The translations under genes were made by a program, and so were the position numbers. A stretch of DNA of 34,338 nt from JAYSRU01 sp043720875 (GTDB taxonomy: Bacteria > Bacteroidota > Bacteroidia > Flavobacteriales_D > Crocinitomicaceae). The stretch covers positions 1 to 34,338 of the forward strand of contig JAYSRU010000170.1 of NCBI GenBank assembly GCA_043720875.1, given 5' to 3'. A model generated the notes under the pieces. The model had not been told where the DNA came from and did no database searches. It worked only from the letters and a program-made list of their open reading frames with translations. Shown here piece by piece: positions 7,359-15,185 of the stretch (position 1 is its first letter; every line of letters begins with the position of its first letter).

Positions 7359-10024
7359 TCCTCCTCAAAAATTTCATTCACACGATTTGGACACGTTGCG
7401 CAAAACTCAGCATGCAAAAGCTGATTATCCATGACTTGAAATGGAATCCCCATGTTTCCATAAAAAAGTTTACACCATTCTGTAGCTGTCAGCCTAGTTC
7501 TAGCTTCCATGAGTTGACGATGAAACTCTATTTCATAATTTACTTCTTCAACCGAACTCAAAAAAGAACTATGGTAGTAGGAAAGTGGTAAATACAGTTT
7601 CAGTATTTCGTTGTCATCCAAAAAATCTTTACACACATCAATCGCTAAAGAAATATTCTTAAAATAACAAAGCATTTGCGCCAATTGCAATGCAGATTTT
7701 GGATTTAACCTTTGAGATTTTCTTTCATATTCCACAATTTGAATCAAACTCGAATTAATAATATCTGTGTATTTAAACATTTGCTCAGCATCAATGTTTT
7801 CGCACAATACATAAATAATATTCAAATTAGCTTTCGAAACGTTTAATAGAAAAGTAGAATCGTGTTTATATGACTCTAGCAACAAATTGAGGCGATCAAA
7901 TGCTTTTTGAATCTCCCCATTATCTTCAACATTTTTTGAGCCTTTTCCCACTATTCGTTTTGCCAATAAACAGGCACTTAAGTAATGAAACTCTGGGCTC
8001 AAATGTTCAGCAGCTCCGCATTGCTTGAATACGGATTCAACTTGCAATTCCAATTTGGCTAATTCAGATTTTGTAGCTGACTTGTGCAAGTATTCATACT
8101 TATAAAATGCCATATCATGCAACAGTCGATGTGAATATCCTTCTTTAAATTTGGGGATTTGAATGGTTAATAAATCCTTTATACTAAATGTATCAACCGT
8201 AGTTAAGTAATATGCTTTTTCATATAGTTTTTCTAAGGCATCCGGGTCACTGCATCTTATTAAGCCTTTTCCGTCTTTATAAAAAAGTGAGTTAAGGTCT
8301 CGTTGATAATAGTATTTCGAGTTCTTCGGGCTCAACATTTTTACAGCAACAATCTCAACTTTCACCTTTCTTTCTTGACTCAACAGATCAAGTGGCCGCT
8401 CGTTTTTGGTATTAGCAAAGTAGTCAGAAACCTCTTTTTTTGAGAGTGAGGATAGAAAATTCCATTTTGGATGATTTTTCACTGAAGCATAAAAATGATT
8501 CCAAGCAACACGCGATTGAATGTCATAATTCGTCGACTTTTCCGTCAATGATTCGAATTGCCCCAGAATGTTTTTGACCCGTTCATGGTGTAACTTTTCA
8601 TTGACCAAGCTATCCCCTTCTACTGAGCAAAAACCTTCAATTTTAACATCGATTATCGTTAAATTATGTTCTATAAAATTTGCAATAACTCTATTCAAGG
8701 CTTGGCTCTCTGTAACTGTGGCTCCAGGTGCATAAAACAGATCTAACGAATCTTTAAAGTACTCCAGTTTAAAACTATAATCATTCACCGGAATCGGAGG
8801 AAAATAATCAACCGCTACTAAATTCGTGCTCATTTCTCCAGGATAATTGGTTAAGTAAACAAAATGACAGATTTGTTTGTTATGAATGTAAACTAAGTTG
8901 TGATTCCACCACATATCGAGCTCTTTCGGAACCCTTCCTAATTTAATTTCGAAATATTTAGCACTAAAATTTTCAAGTTTATAGCGACCGAAACGTTTAA
9001 AAAATGACACAGAATCTGCTGTTAATATGTACTTTACGAACGAAATATTTCTCGCTTTTTTACGAATCTTAAAGCCTTTAACAAGCTCGTTGCGATAAAT
9101 CGGTTCAAGCAATTTACCCGAAGTTCGTTTTTCATTATTTCTCCGACTCGGTTCATTTTCATAGGCGGGATTTCCATTAGCAAATGCATCAAACCGAACA
9201 ATTTCAATTGCAAATCCATCAAATTTATTTTGGATTAACTCTTTCACAAAATCTGCATTTTCAACACGAAGAATAAAATAGTTTTTAGAAATGCGTACAG
9301 ACATTGATGGATATTCTGCCCATGTATCTTTACATTCTTCACATTGCTCTATTTTGTTATCTTTCAAACCAAATGGATACGGTTCCTTGGCGTATTTTTT
9401 TTCGGTTAACTGCCTCAAAGAATCTTGGTTAACCTCCGCGTATGGAAAAAACGTTGTATTCAAGGGAAACGAATACGTAAACGCAACATATGCAAATTTC
9501 TGACATGCGTAAATTCGTTGTGTTTTTAGATCCAAAGCAATAGCCAAACCTGTAACTTGATATTTTGGTGAAACAATATTCTTAAAATGTCCTTTAGAAT
9601 TTACCCAAGAATGAACTAAGCTTCTGGCTATTTCTTTATAGTTATTGGTGAGAAACGTCTTGTTTTTTGACTTGACATTAGAATTGTAAGCGGTATAGGC
9701 AATGTTTTCTCCGACAAAATAATTCTTCCCTACTCCGTAATAATTTGCGCGATCTTGAGGCGATAAGAATTGTTTGCTTCCTAATTCTTCATGACTCAAA
9801 ATTCCTTTGGACAGCAGGAACTGCGCATGATGATTTGAAGCAACATATAATATCGAATCATTAAGCAATATCGCTAGATTATTGGCGCATCGTGTTGAAT
9901 CTATTAAGATTTTTATCTCATGCTCCAATAATTTTTTATTCAGTTGCAAAGGATCGATTTGTGCCGAACAAAAACCAATGAATGAAAAAATACAGGTGAC
10001 GAAAAGGAGTGCTTTAGAAATCAT
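7355..10024 (-). CDS. Exported CAP-domain/OmpA-like multidomain protein
   Basis: An 889-residue exported protein with signal peptide (residues 1-21, ending CSA). Residues ~38-180 form a CAP/SCP (cysteine-rich secretory protein) domain. Recognisable parts are LLNDSILYVASNHHAQFL, KGILSHEELG, VGENIAYTAY, and VHSWVNSKGHFKNIVSPKY followed by VTGLAIA, giving the canonical histidine/glutamate cluster (H66, E106, H146 approximately). Residues ~415-560 include IDVKIEGFCSVEGDSLVNEKL, which resembles the OmpA-like peptidoglycan-binding fold (usually VEGHTDxxG). The last 330 residues are probably helical and unassigned. CxxC pairs occur at ~228-231 and near the C-terminus. The combination suggests a cell-wall-associated envelope protein. 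The CAP assignment is good, the OmpA part moderate. Confidence 0.72.
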   Translation of the reverse strand: MISKALLFVTCIFSFIGFCSAQIDPLQLNKKLLEHEIKILIDSTRCANNLAILLNDSILYVASNHHAQFLLSKGILSHEELGSKQFLSPQDRANYYGVGKNYFVGENIAYTAYNSNVKSKNKTFLTNNYKEIARSLVHSWVNSKGHFKNIVSPKYQVTGLAIALDLKTQRIYACQKFAYVAFTYSFPLNTTFFPYAEVNQDSLRQLTEKKYAKEPYPFGLKDNKIEQCEECKDTWAEYPSMSVRISKNYFILRVENADFVKELIQNKFDGFAIEIVRFDAFANGNPAYENEPSRRNNEKRTSGKLLEPIYRNELVKGFKIRKKARNISFVKYILTADSVSFFKRFGRYKLENFSAKYFEIKLGRVPKELDMWWNHNLVYIHNKQICHFVYLTNYPGEMSTNLVAVDYFPPIPVNDYSFKLEYFKDSLDLFYAPGATVTESQALNRVIANFIEHNLTIIDVKIEGFCSVEGDSLVNEKLHHERVKNILGQFESLTEKSTNYDIQSRVAWNHFYASVKNHPKWNFLSSLSKKEVSDYFANTKNERPLDLLSQERKVKVEIVAVKMLSPKNSKYYYQRDLNSLFYKDGKGLIRCSDPDALEKLYEKAYYLTTVDTFSIKDLLTIQIPKFKEGYSHRLLHDMAFYKYEYLHKSATKSELAKLELQVESVFKQCGAAEHLSPEFHYLSACLLAKRIVGKGSKNVEDNGEIQKAFDRLNLLLESYKHDSTFLLNVSKANLNIIYVLCENIDAEQMFKYTDIINSSLIQIVEYERKSQRLNPKSALQLAQMLCYFKNISLAIDVCKDFLDDNEILKLYLPLSYYHSSFLSSVEEVNYEIEFHRQLMEARTRLTATEWCKLFYGNMGIPFQVMDNQLLHAEFCATCPNRVNEIFEEE

Positions 10025-10229
10025 ATTTATTGTTCATGAAACTACAACGTGTTGTTATCTAAATAGTACAGATTTTAGAATACTTGGGAGATAGAGTCAT
10101 CTAAATTAGATAGTTTTAAGAGAACATGTTCGGTAAATCAAAAGAAATAGTGAAACTAACAATAATGAGACAATGCAGAAAGTAAATATATTAATATGTT
10201 TTCCAACTCATTTATTTCAACCATCCCCA
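10025..10229. other. Intergenic, nothing recognised
   Basis: About 205 bases upstream of the CAP-domain gene. There is a small ATCTAAATTAGAT hairpin near 10100. I see no gene and no clear -33/-7 promoter facing the CAP gene. From 10230 the hairpin repeats begin. Confidence 0.5.
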
Positions 10230-10300
10230 TTGTCTGAACTTGGATTTTGCTGATTAATGGATTTTTAGGATTAGCATATCCGATGAATCAAAAATCTTGG
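10230..10300 (+). repeat. Hairpin repeat, copy B (5' half only)
   Basis: Begins TTGTCTGAACTTGGATTT and follows copy A through the central AGGATTAGCATATCC and GAATCAAAAATC, then stops. The right half with the GTGCTGACA end is absent. A 30-base spacer ending in ACCACCCCCA leads into copy C; a similar spacer precedes copy A. Confidence 0.8.
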
Positions 10301-10330
10301 TAATATACTGCTACATCTCAACCACCCCCA

Positions 10331-10471
10331 TTGTCTGAACTTGGATTTCAAGGATTAATGGATTTCAAGGATTGGCATATCCTACGAATCAATAATCCTG
10401 TGCATCCGTGAATCTATTAAATCCCGGTGCTGACAATTGACCCAGTGCTGACATTTGACCCAGTACCAGCA
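10331..10471 (+). repeat. Hairpin repeat, copy C, with an 18-bp tandem tail
   Basis: Full copy from TTGTCTGAACTTGGATTT to CCCGGTGCTGACA (about 10434). It is followed by a second 18-bp unit CCCAGTGCTGACATTTGA and a partial third, CCCAGTACCAGC. On the - strand this right end is coding: it provides the last codons and the TAA stop of the GxxExxY gene. Confidence 0.82.
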
Positions 10472-10863
10472 ATTTCTTTATACTTCCGATTCGTCAAACG
10501 TTTAAACCTCAAACTTCTTTCCCCAAAATTGATCAACATTCCAATTTCCAAATTGTACGCCTCTAAATAGTTGATTGCTTGAGCCAAATGAACATCTTCT
10601 AATTGTGTGGCCGCTTTAATTTCTAAAGAAATTGTTTTTGAAATAAGAAAATCAACTCTCCGTGTCCCTATCTGCATTTTCATATAAAAAATTGGCATTT
10701 CAAATTCTCGCTCGAACGGAATTTCTGCATTTCTAAATTCCATTTCTAATGCGCGTTGGTAGATTACTTCTTGGAAACCATTTCCGAGTGTTGAATGTAC
10801 TTGCATAGCACGACCGATAATCTGCTTGGTTAAATCTTCGTATTTCATTGCTTCTTGAGTCAT
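10417..10863 (-). CDS. GxxExxY protein (PD-(D/E)XK nuclease superfamily)
   Basis: A 148-residue protein of the GxxExxY family (PDDEXK_3). The signature GFQEVIY is at residues 29-35 after AMQVHSTLGN. The nuclease-like core follows: RRVDFLISKTISLEIKA gives D71, E81 and K83, and LAQAINYLEAYNLEIGMLINFG forms the conserved helix and strand. The catalytic residues look intact. Its biochemical role is not established to my knowledge. ATG at 10863 or at 10848 (MKYED) are both possible starts. The last ~17 residues (from GTGSNVSTG) are encoded by the 18-bp units and the end of hairpin repeat C, and repeat D lies 51 bases upstream, so gene and repeats appear to travel together. A 12-bp palindrome, CTTAAATTTAAG (10882-10893), precedes the start. 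Confidence 0.85.
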   Translation of the reverse strand: MTQEAMKYEDLTKQIIGRAMQVHSTLGNGFQEVIYQRALEMEFRNAEIPFEREFEMPIFYMKMQIGTRRVDFLISKTISLEIKAATQLEDVHLAQAINYLEAYNLEIGMLINFGERSLRFKRLTNRKYKEIAGTGSNVSTGSIVSTGI

Positions 10864-10913
10864 GATGATAAAGTTGGTATACTTAAATTTAAGAAAAAAT
10901 ATTGGAAGAAAAA

Positions 10914-11060
10914 CGTCTGAACTAGGATTTTGAGGATTAATGGATTTTTAGGATTAACATATCCTATGAATTAACAATCTTGTGAATCAAAAATCCTATG
11001 AATCCGTGAACCTCTTAAATCCCGGTGCTGACAGATGGCCCGGTGCTGACAATGTGCTCC
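10914..11060 (+). repeat. Hairpin repeat, copy D, with an 18-bp tandem tail
   Basis: Begins GTCTGAACTAGGATTT at 10915 and has the same centre as copy A (AGGATTAACATATCCTATGAAT). It contains an extra ~20-base internal unit (GAATC...AATCCTATGAATC) and ends CCCGGTGCTGACA. A second 18-bp unit CCCGGTGCTGACAATGTG and a partial CTCCAGTAC follow, parallel to copy C. Read on the - strand, the end gives codons for VSTGPSVSTGI and a TAA stop. Confidence 0.8.
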
Positions 11061-11224
11061 AGTACTATTTTCAACACATTAACCCAAATGGGATGAAAGA
11101 TACTAAAACGGCCGACAGGCAGTGAATGAACTCAGACGGTGAAAATTCTGCCTTTTTAGCTGAAGATTTAGAGCGTGTATTACCACTTGAATCTCTAGAG
11201 GATTGAACGCTTTAAAACTTATAG
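11061..11224. other. Intergenic, possible small gene remnant
   Basis: No convincing gene. On the + strand a 26-codon frame (11126-11206, starting MNSDGENSAF and ending LPLESLED) reads like the tail of a protein but has no recognisable family or ribosome-binding context. It may be debris from the rearrangement that removed the 5' half of sulP. Confidence 0.3.
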
Positions 11225-11896
11225 TTAGTCGATTACTACCTGATAGGTGGGATCTTCCATTACGTTGATTTCAATGATTTTATCTGCATTCTGCAAAAGC
11301 TTTCGACAGTCATCACTTAAATGGCGTAAATGGAGTGTTTTCCCCATTTTATTATACCGTTCGGTTAGGGAGTTCAATGCTTCAATTGCGGACATGTCTG
11401 CAATCCTACTGTCGAAAAAATCAACCACAACCTCTTGTGGGTCATTCAATAAATCGAACTTCTCATTAAATGCAGAGATTGAACCGAAAAATAGCGGACC
11501 AAAAATTTCATAGTGTTTTACACCTTTATCATCAGTAAACTTTCTTGCTCGGATTCGTTTCGCATTTTCCCATGCAAAAACCAATGCAGAAATAATTACT
11601 CCAATCAATACTGCCAATGCAAGATTGTGCATGAATACGGTAATCAATGTAACAATAAGCATGATGATAATGTCGGCTTTAGGCATTCTACCAAAAATGC
11701 GTAAACTAGTCCATTCAAAAGTTCCTATTGCAACCATAATCATTACACCCGTTAACGCTGCAATTGGTAATTCTCCAATTACAGGAGCCCCGAAAAGAAC
11801 AATCATCAATATGGTCAATGCACTTACTATTCCAGAAAGTCTGGCTCTTGCTCCTGCAGATAAATTGACTAGTGTTTGAGCAAGCATAGAACCCAC
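11225..11896 (-). pseudogene. 3' remnant of a SulP-family anion transporter
   Basis: The 223-residue frame matches only the C-terminal part of SulP transporters (normally ~500-570 residues). It has the block QTLVNLSAGARARLSG, the last membrane segments (GELPIAALTGVMIMVAIGTF; two further hydrophobic stretches to ~130), and a STAS domain with FGPLFFGSISAFNEKFDLL, VVVDFFDSRIADMSAIEAL and LHLRHLSDDCRKLL. The GTG at 11896 is only the first in-frame start; a TAG lies eight codons further upstream, and the first half of the transporter, including the substrate-binding core, is missing. A perfect 7-bp hairpin sits exactly at the break. It is therefore a non-functional remnant, possibly able to yield a STAS-domain protein. 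Confidence 0.8.
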
Positions 11897-11915
11897 GAAC
11901 TGCGAAAAGCAGTTC
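11897..11915. repeat. Hairpin at the sulP break point
   Basis: GAACTGC (11897-11903), loop GAAAA, GCAGTTC (11909-11915): a perfect 7-bp stem directly abutting the sulP remnant. Confidence 0.7.
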
Positions 11916-11918
11916 TAA

Positions 11919-11978
11919 GTTTTTCATTTTATAATTGCTTTTCAAAATGCATTTTGAACGCGCATTAAAATGAAAAAC
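11919..11978. repeat. Nested inverted repeat with central palindrome
   Basis: GTTTTTCATTTTA (11919-11931) and TAAAATGAAAAAC (11966-11978) are perfect 13-bp inverted repeats. Between them TTCAAAATGCATTTTGAA (11941-11958) is a perfect 18-bp palindrome. The right arm runs into the tRNA terminator. No gene lies in this interval. Confidence 0.75.
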
Positions 11979-12001
11979 CCCGACTTAAATAAGTCGGGGT
12001 T
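11976..12001 (-). terminator. Rho-independent terminator of tRNA-Arg
   Basis: AACCCCGACTTA (11976-11987) and TAAGTCGGGGTT (11990-12001) form a perfect 12-bp arm pair. Read on the - strand it starts 8 bases after the tRNA and is followed by a T run, the usual Bacteroidota tRNA terminator form. Confidence 0.85.
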
Positions 12002-12008
12002 CCTTTTG

Positions 12009-12082
12009 TGACCGCGATAGGATTCAAACCTATAACCCTCAGAGCCGAAATCTGATGCGCTATTCAATTGCGCCACGCAGCC
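12009..12082 (-). tRNA. tRNA-Arg (anticodon TCG)
   Basis: A 74-base tRNA on the - strand, 3' CCA not encoded. Acceptor GGCTGCG pairs with CGCGGTC (discriminator A); D stem GCGC/GCGC; anticodon stem TCAGA/TCTGA with loop TTTCGGC, giving anticodon TCG, read as arginine; T stem ATAGG/CCTAT with loop TTTGAAT. The D loop is AATTGAATA, so the usual G18-G19 is G-A, and the T loop has T rather than C at position 56. The two changes together would keep the 19-56 tertiary pair as A-U. A strong terminator follows. Confidence 0.93.
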
Positions 12083-12120
12083 ATTTTGAAAAAAAATGTA
12101 TTATTATTAATGTTTCTTTG

Positions 12121-12128
12121 CAAAAATA
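12121..12128 (-). promoter_or_regulatory. Candidate -7 element for tRNA-Arg
   Basis: On the - strand the sequence is TATTTTTG, matching TAnnTTTG, about 39 bases before the tRNA 5' end. A TTG lies 16 bases upstream, closer than the usual 19-20. Confidence 0.35.
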
Positions 12129-12183
12129 ACGAGAATAATTGACTCAAAAAGAATAATTTTATACTCTTATCGTTTTAATTGCC

Positions 12184-14487
12184 ATGCACAAACTATTTTT
12201 TGTTTCTTTTCTATTGCTTTCGAATTCTTATTTTGGACAACTTGGTATGGGCGAATGGCGCATGTTTATCAGTCCAAATAAAGGAAAAGGGGTTGCCAGT
12301 AGCCCAACCACCGTTTTGGCCGCCTTCGAAAATGGTATTTTAGAGTACGATATCGCAACGAAAGAGAAATCATTTTGGACCAATGTAAACGGGCTCTCCG
12401 ATATTACGATTGCCTCCATTATTTACGATCAACCTTCCAATAGCTTCTACATTGCCTACACCAATGGCAATTTGGATAAATGGAAAAACGGAACCGTCAC
12501 CAATATGCCAGAAATAAAATTGTCGAATTATGTAGGAAGCAAAGCCATCAATCATTTGTACATTAACGGCAACTTTTTGTATGTTTCTACCGACTTTTCG
12601 TCCGTAAAATATAACCTCAACACACTAGAAGTAAAAGATGTCTACTATTTTACACAGCCAATCTGCAAAGGTGTTTCAATTATTGGCGATACGGTGTTTG
12701 CCCTAACAAATACTCGGTTATACAAAGCCGGTAAAAACCAAACTAATTTAAGCGATCCTTTAGCCTGGAAAATAGAACCCGCCGTACCCACACTAACGGG
12801 AAGTTTCTACGCACATCTTACAGCATTTAACGATACTTTATACATCGGAAAAGACATGCCAACCTATGGCATGGATAGCGTACTGCGCTTAAAAAACAAC
12901 CTATTTATTCCCTTGTTAGGCGATATAGAATTGAGTCAATTGAAAACAGTAGGGAGTCGCTTTTTGATAGCATATGATGGTGGATTTACCGCATACAATG
13001 GGACATTGACAAATAGTGCCCTGTTCTTTGATTATGTTTCTAGCAGTACTTTCCCTATTTTGACTGATGTAGATTTTGCAGAAGACAGTTATTGGAGCAT
13101 GGATAAAAACATTGGTTTAGCGCGCATAACCGATTCTTACAACAACGAAAACATTTTGTTCGAGGGCCCGAGCTCTAATGAGTTTTATGCTGGAAAAGCA
13201 AACAAAGGAAAGGTGCTTTTTGCTGGGGGAGCACGAGATGGAATCGGTTTAATGTTCTCGCAAGCGGGATGTTATTTGCTAGAAGATGAACAATGGAATT
13301 CAATGAATGAGTTTAATCAAACGCTTTTGGCCGGAACTAACGTGCGCGATTTTCTGTGCGTAGCGATCAATCCAAAAGACAACAATAAAATGGCATTAGG
13401 CAGTTATTCTGCGCTACCGCTTTCATTGATTACCGACGGAAAAACAGTGAGTAAAACCTATTCCTACAACGATCCCTTACTCGACCCAGTAGCGATTAAC
13501 CCAGTTATTGGGTTCGTTTCAAGTTTAGAATACGACTCGGATGAAAATTTATGGATTGCAAACTCATTGTGCGCCAATCCATTAAAAATGCTGGATAAAA
13601 ACGGGGTTGCCTACGAAATGCAAACAGGTGGAAACGCAAGTAATCAAGAGATATTAAAAATGGTAATTGATAAGAACGGCACGAAATGGCTCGCCATCAA
13701 AAACAAAGGCGTTTTGGCGTTCAACGAAAATAAAACACCATCCGATCCATCCGATGATCAAATAAAATTCATCACAGAAGGAGTTGGTTCTGGTGATTTA
13801 CCCAGTAAAAATGTGACTACCATTGCTTTAGATGCCGACGGAGAATTATGGATTGGAACGGAAGAAGGTTTTGCGGTTTTATATAGCACTTCTAACATTT
13901 TCACGGCTACCAACTTCGATGCGCAGCAAAATATTATTGAAGTAGATGGTGTAGCTGAAATTTTTCTGGGTGCCGGCAACATTACGGACATTGAAATAGA
14001 CGGTGGAAATCGAAAGTGGATCGCAATTCAATCTTCTGGTTTGTTTTTATTAAACGCAGCTGGAAATGAAATTCTTCAAACCATTACCAAAGAAAACAGC
14101 CCATTGCTTTCTAACACTATCCGCGACTTATTCATTAATGAGGTAAACGGTGAGCTTTTCATGATCACCGACAAAGGAATTGTTTCCCATCGCATTGATG
14201 CATCCGAAGGAGATAGCAAATACACGAATGTGAAGGTTTTTCCCAACCCTGTAACTCCAGAATTTAGTGGCCCAATCACCATTCAAGGCATAGCAAAAGA
14301 TTCGGACATCAAAATTACAGACGCTGCAGGAAAACTAGTTTACCAAACCACTTCTAATGGCGGAACCGCAACCTGGAATGGAAAAACATTGGACGGAGAA
14401 AGAGCTTCTTCTGGAGTTTATCTGATTTGGACCGCTCAAAATACTGTGAAAGGTAATTATGTGGGTAAGGTTATTTTTATAAAATGA
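12184..14487 (+). CDS. porZ: Type IX secretion system protein PorZ
   Basis: A 767-residue exported protein with signal peptide (residues 1-19, ending FGQ). Residues ~20-670 form beta-propeller blades of the two-component-regulator-propeller kind; examples are GLSDITIASIIYDQ, NLWIANS, TKWLAIKNKGVLAFNE, ELWIGTEEGFAVL and RKWIAIQSSGLFLLN. The last ~85 residues, from VKVFPNPV to GNYVGKVIFIK, are a type A sorting domain. In Porphyromonas gingivalis, PorZ belongs to the cell-surface attachment complex with PorU and binds A-LPS for anchoring T9SS cargo. Domain order, length and position directly before recO fit that orthologue. A generic propeller protein is the alternative. The stop overlaps recO by four bases. 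Confidence 0.8.
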   Translation: MHKLFFVSFLLLSNSYFGQLGMGEWRMFISPNKGKGVASSPTTVLAAFENGILEYDIATKEKSFWTNVNGLSDITIASIIYDQPSNSFYIAYTNGNLDKWKNGTVTNMPEIKLSNYVGSKAINHLYINGNFLYVSTDFSSVKYNLNTLEVKDVYYFTQPICKGVSIIGDTVFALTNTRLYKAGKNQTNLSDPLAWKIEPAVPTLTGSFYAHLTAFNDTLYIGKDMPTYGMDSVLRLKNNLFIPLLGDIELSQLKTVGSRFLIAYDGGFTAYNGTLTNSALFFDYVSSSTFPILTDVDFAEDSYWSMDKNIGLARITDSYNNENILFEGPSSNEFYAGKANKGKVLFAGGARDGIGLMFSQAGCYLLEDEQWNSMNEFNQTLLAGTNVRDFLCVAINPKDNNKMALGSYSALPLSLITDGKTVSKTYSYNDPLLDPVAINPVIGFVSSLEYDSDENLWIANSLCANPLKMLDKNGVAYEMQTGGNASNQEILKMVIDKNGTKWLAIKNKGVLAFNENKTPSDPSDDQIKFITEGVGSGDLPSKNVTTIALDADGELWIGTEEGFAVLYSTSNIFTATNFDAQQNIIEVDGVAEIFLGAGNITDIEIDGGNRKWIAIQSSGLFLLNAAGNEILQTITKENSPLLSNTIRDLFINEVNGELFMITDKGIVSHRIDASEGDSKYTNVKVFPNPVTPEFSGPITIQGIAKDSDIKITDAAGKLVYQTTSNGGTATWNGKTLDGERASSGVYLIWTAQNTVKGNYVGKVIFIK

Positions 14488-15185
14488 AACAGACCGACAG
14501 CGGAATATTTTTACACCGACTTTCCTACTCTGAAAGCAGTTTAATTGTTCGATTTTATACCCTAGAACACGGAACACAAAGCTTTATGTTTAAAGGTGCA
14601 AAGAAAAAAAAGGGATTAAATTTGATGCCACTGTCTACCTACGAATTAACGTATTATGGCACTACAGGTTCACTCTTACAACTTACATCAGCAGAAAGTG
14701 AGTACTTGTCGTTACACACACAATATGATATTCCTAAAACGAGTATTGCATTTTTTATGGCCGAACTGTTGGATCAATGTTTACGAGATACCCCCAAAGA
14801 CGTAACTCTATTTAACTTCATTCAAGCAGAAATTAATTGGTTGGATGCTACCTCAGAATACACCAATTATCCTATTTGGTTTTTGTTGGAAGCGAGCAAA
14901 CATTTAGGCTTCTACCCCAATCTGGAGGGCAACCACAACACGTTTAACCTGGCGGAAGGAATGGTAGGTTTGCCGTATAACGCATTGCCGACAATTGTAA
15001 CGGGAGATGCGATCGCTGTATTGCGCGATGCCCTTCAAGACACTAAAGAAATGTTTCTTTCACGGGCAATACAAAAAGCTACGCGTCAAGAGCTTTTAAA
15101 CCATTTGCTTACGTTTTTCAACTATCACCAGCAAAACTTCCGTGGACTTAAGAGTTTGGAAATTCTTCAAGAAGTGCTGGCCTAA
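14484..15185 (+). CDS. recO: DNA repair protein RecO
   Basis: RecO helps load RecA onto SSB-covered DNA in the RecFOR pathway of recombinational repair. The 233-residue length is typical. The N-terminal OB fold is recognisable in GIFLHRLSYSESSLIVRFYT followed by HGTQSFMFKGAKKKKG, and the helical C-terminal part follows. The Cys4 zinc site of some RecO proteins is not present, which is common in Bacteroidota. The start overlaps the porZ stop (ATGA). The 3' end overlaps the convergent recJ by 38 bp. Confidence 0.9.
   Translation: MKQTDSGIFLHRLSYSESSLIVRFYTLEHGTQSFMFKGAKKKKGLNLMPLSTYELTYYGTTGSLLQLTSAESEYLSLHTQYDIPKTSIAFFMAELLDQCLRDTPKDVTLFNFIQAEINWLDATSEYTNYPIWFLLEASKHLGFYPNLEGNHNTFNLAEGMVGLPYNALPTIVTGDAIAVLRDALQDTKEMFLSRAIQKATRQELLNHLLTFFNYHQQNFRGLKSLEILQEVLA

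Noticed and set aside
10230..11060. A CRISPR array suggested by several repeats in a row
   Set aside because: The repeat copies are ~105 bases, palindromic throughout, unevenly spaced and separated by a protein gene; there are no uniform short spacers and no cas genes.
11225..11896. An intact short SulP or stand-alone STAS protein gene
   Set aside because: The frame begins inside a conserved transporter block, with an upstream in-frame stop and no start context, so a truncated remnant is the simpler reading.
11941..11958. The 18-bp palindrome as a terminator
   Set aside because: It is AT-rich with no loop or T run, and a strong terminator already lies beside it at 11976-12001.
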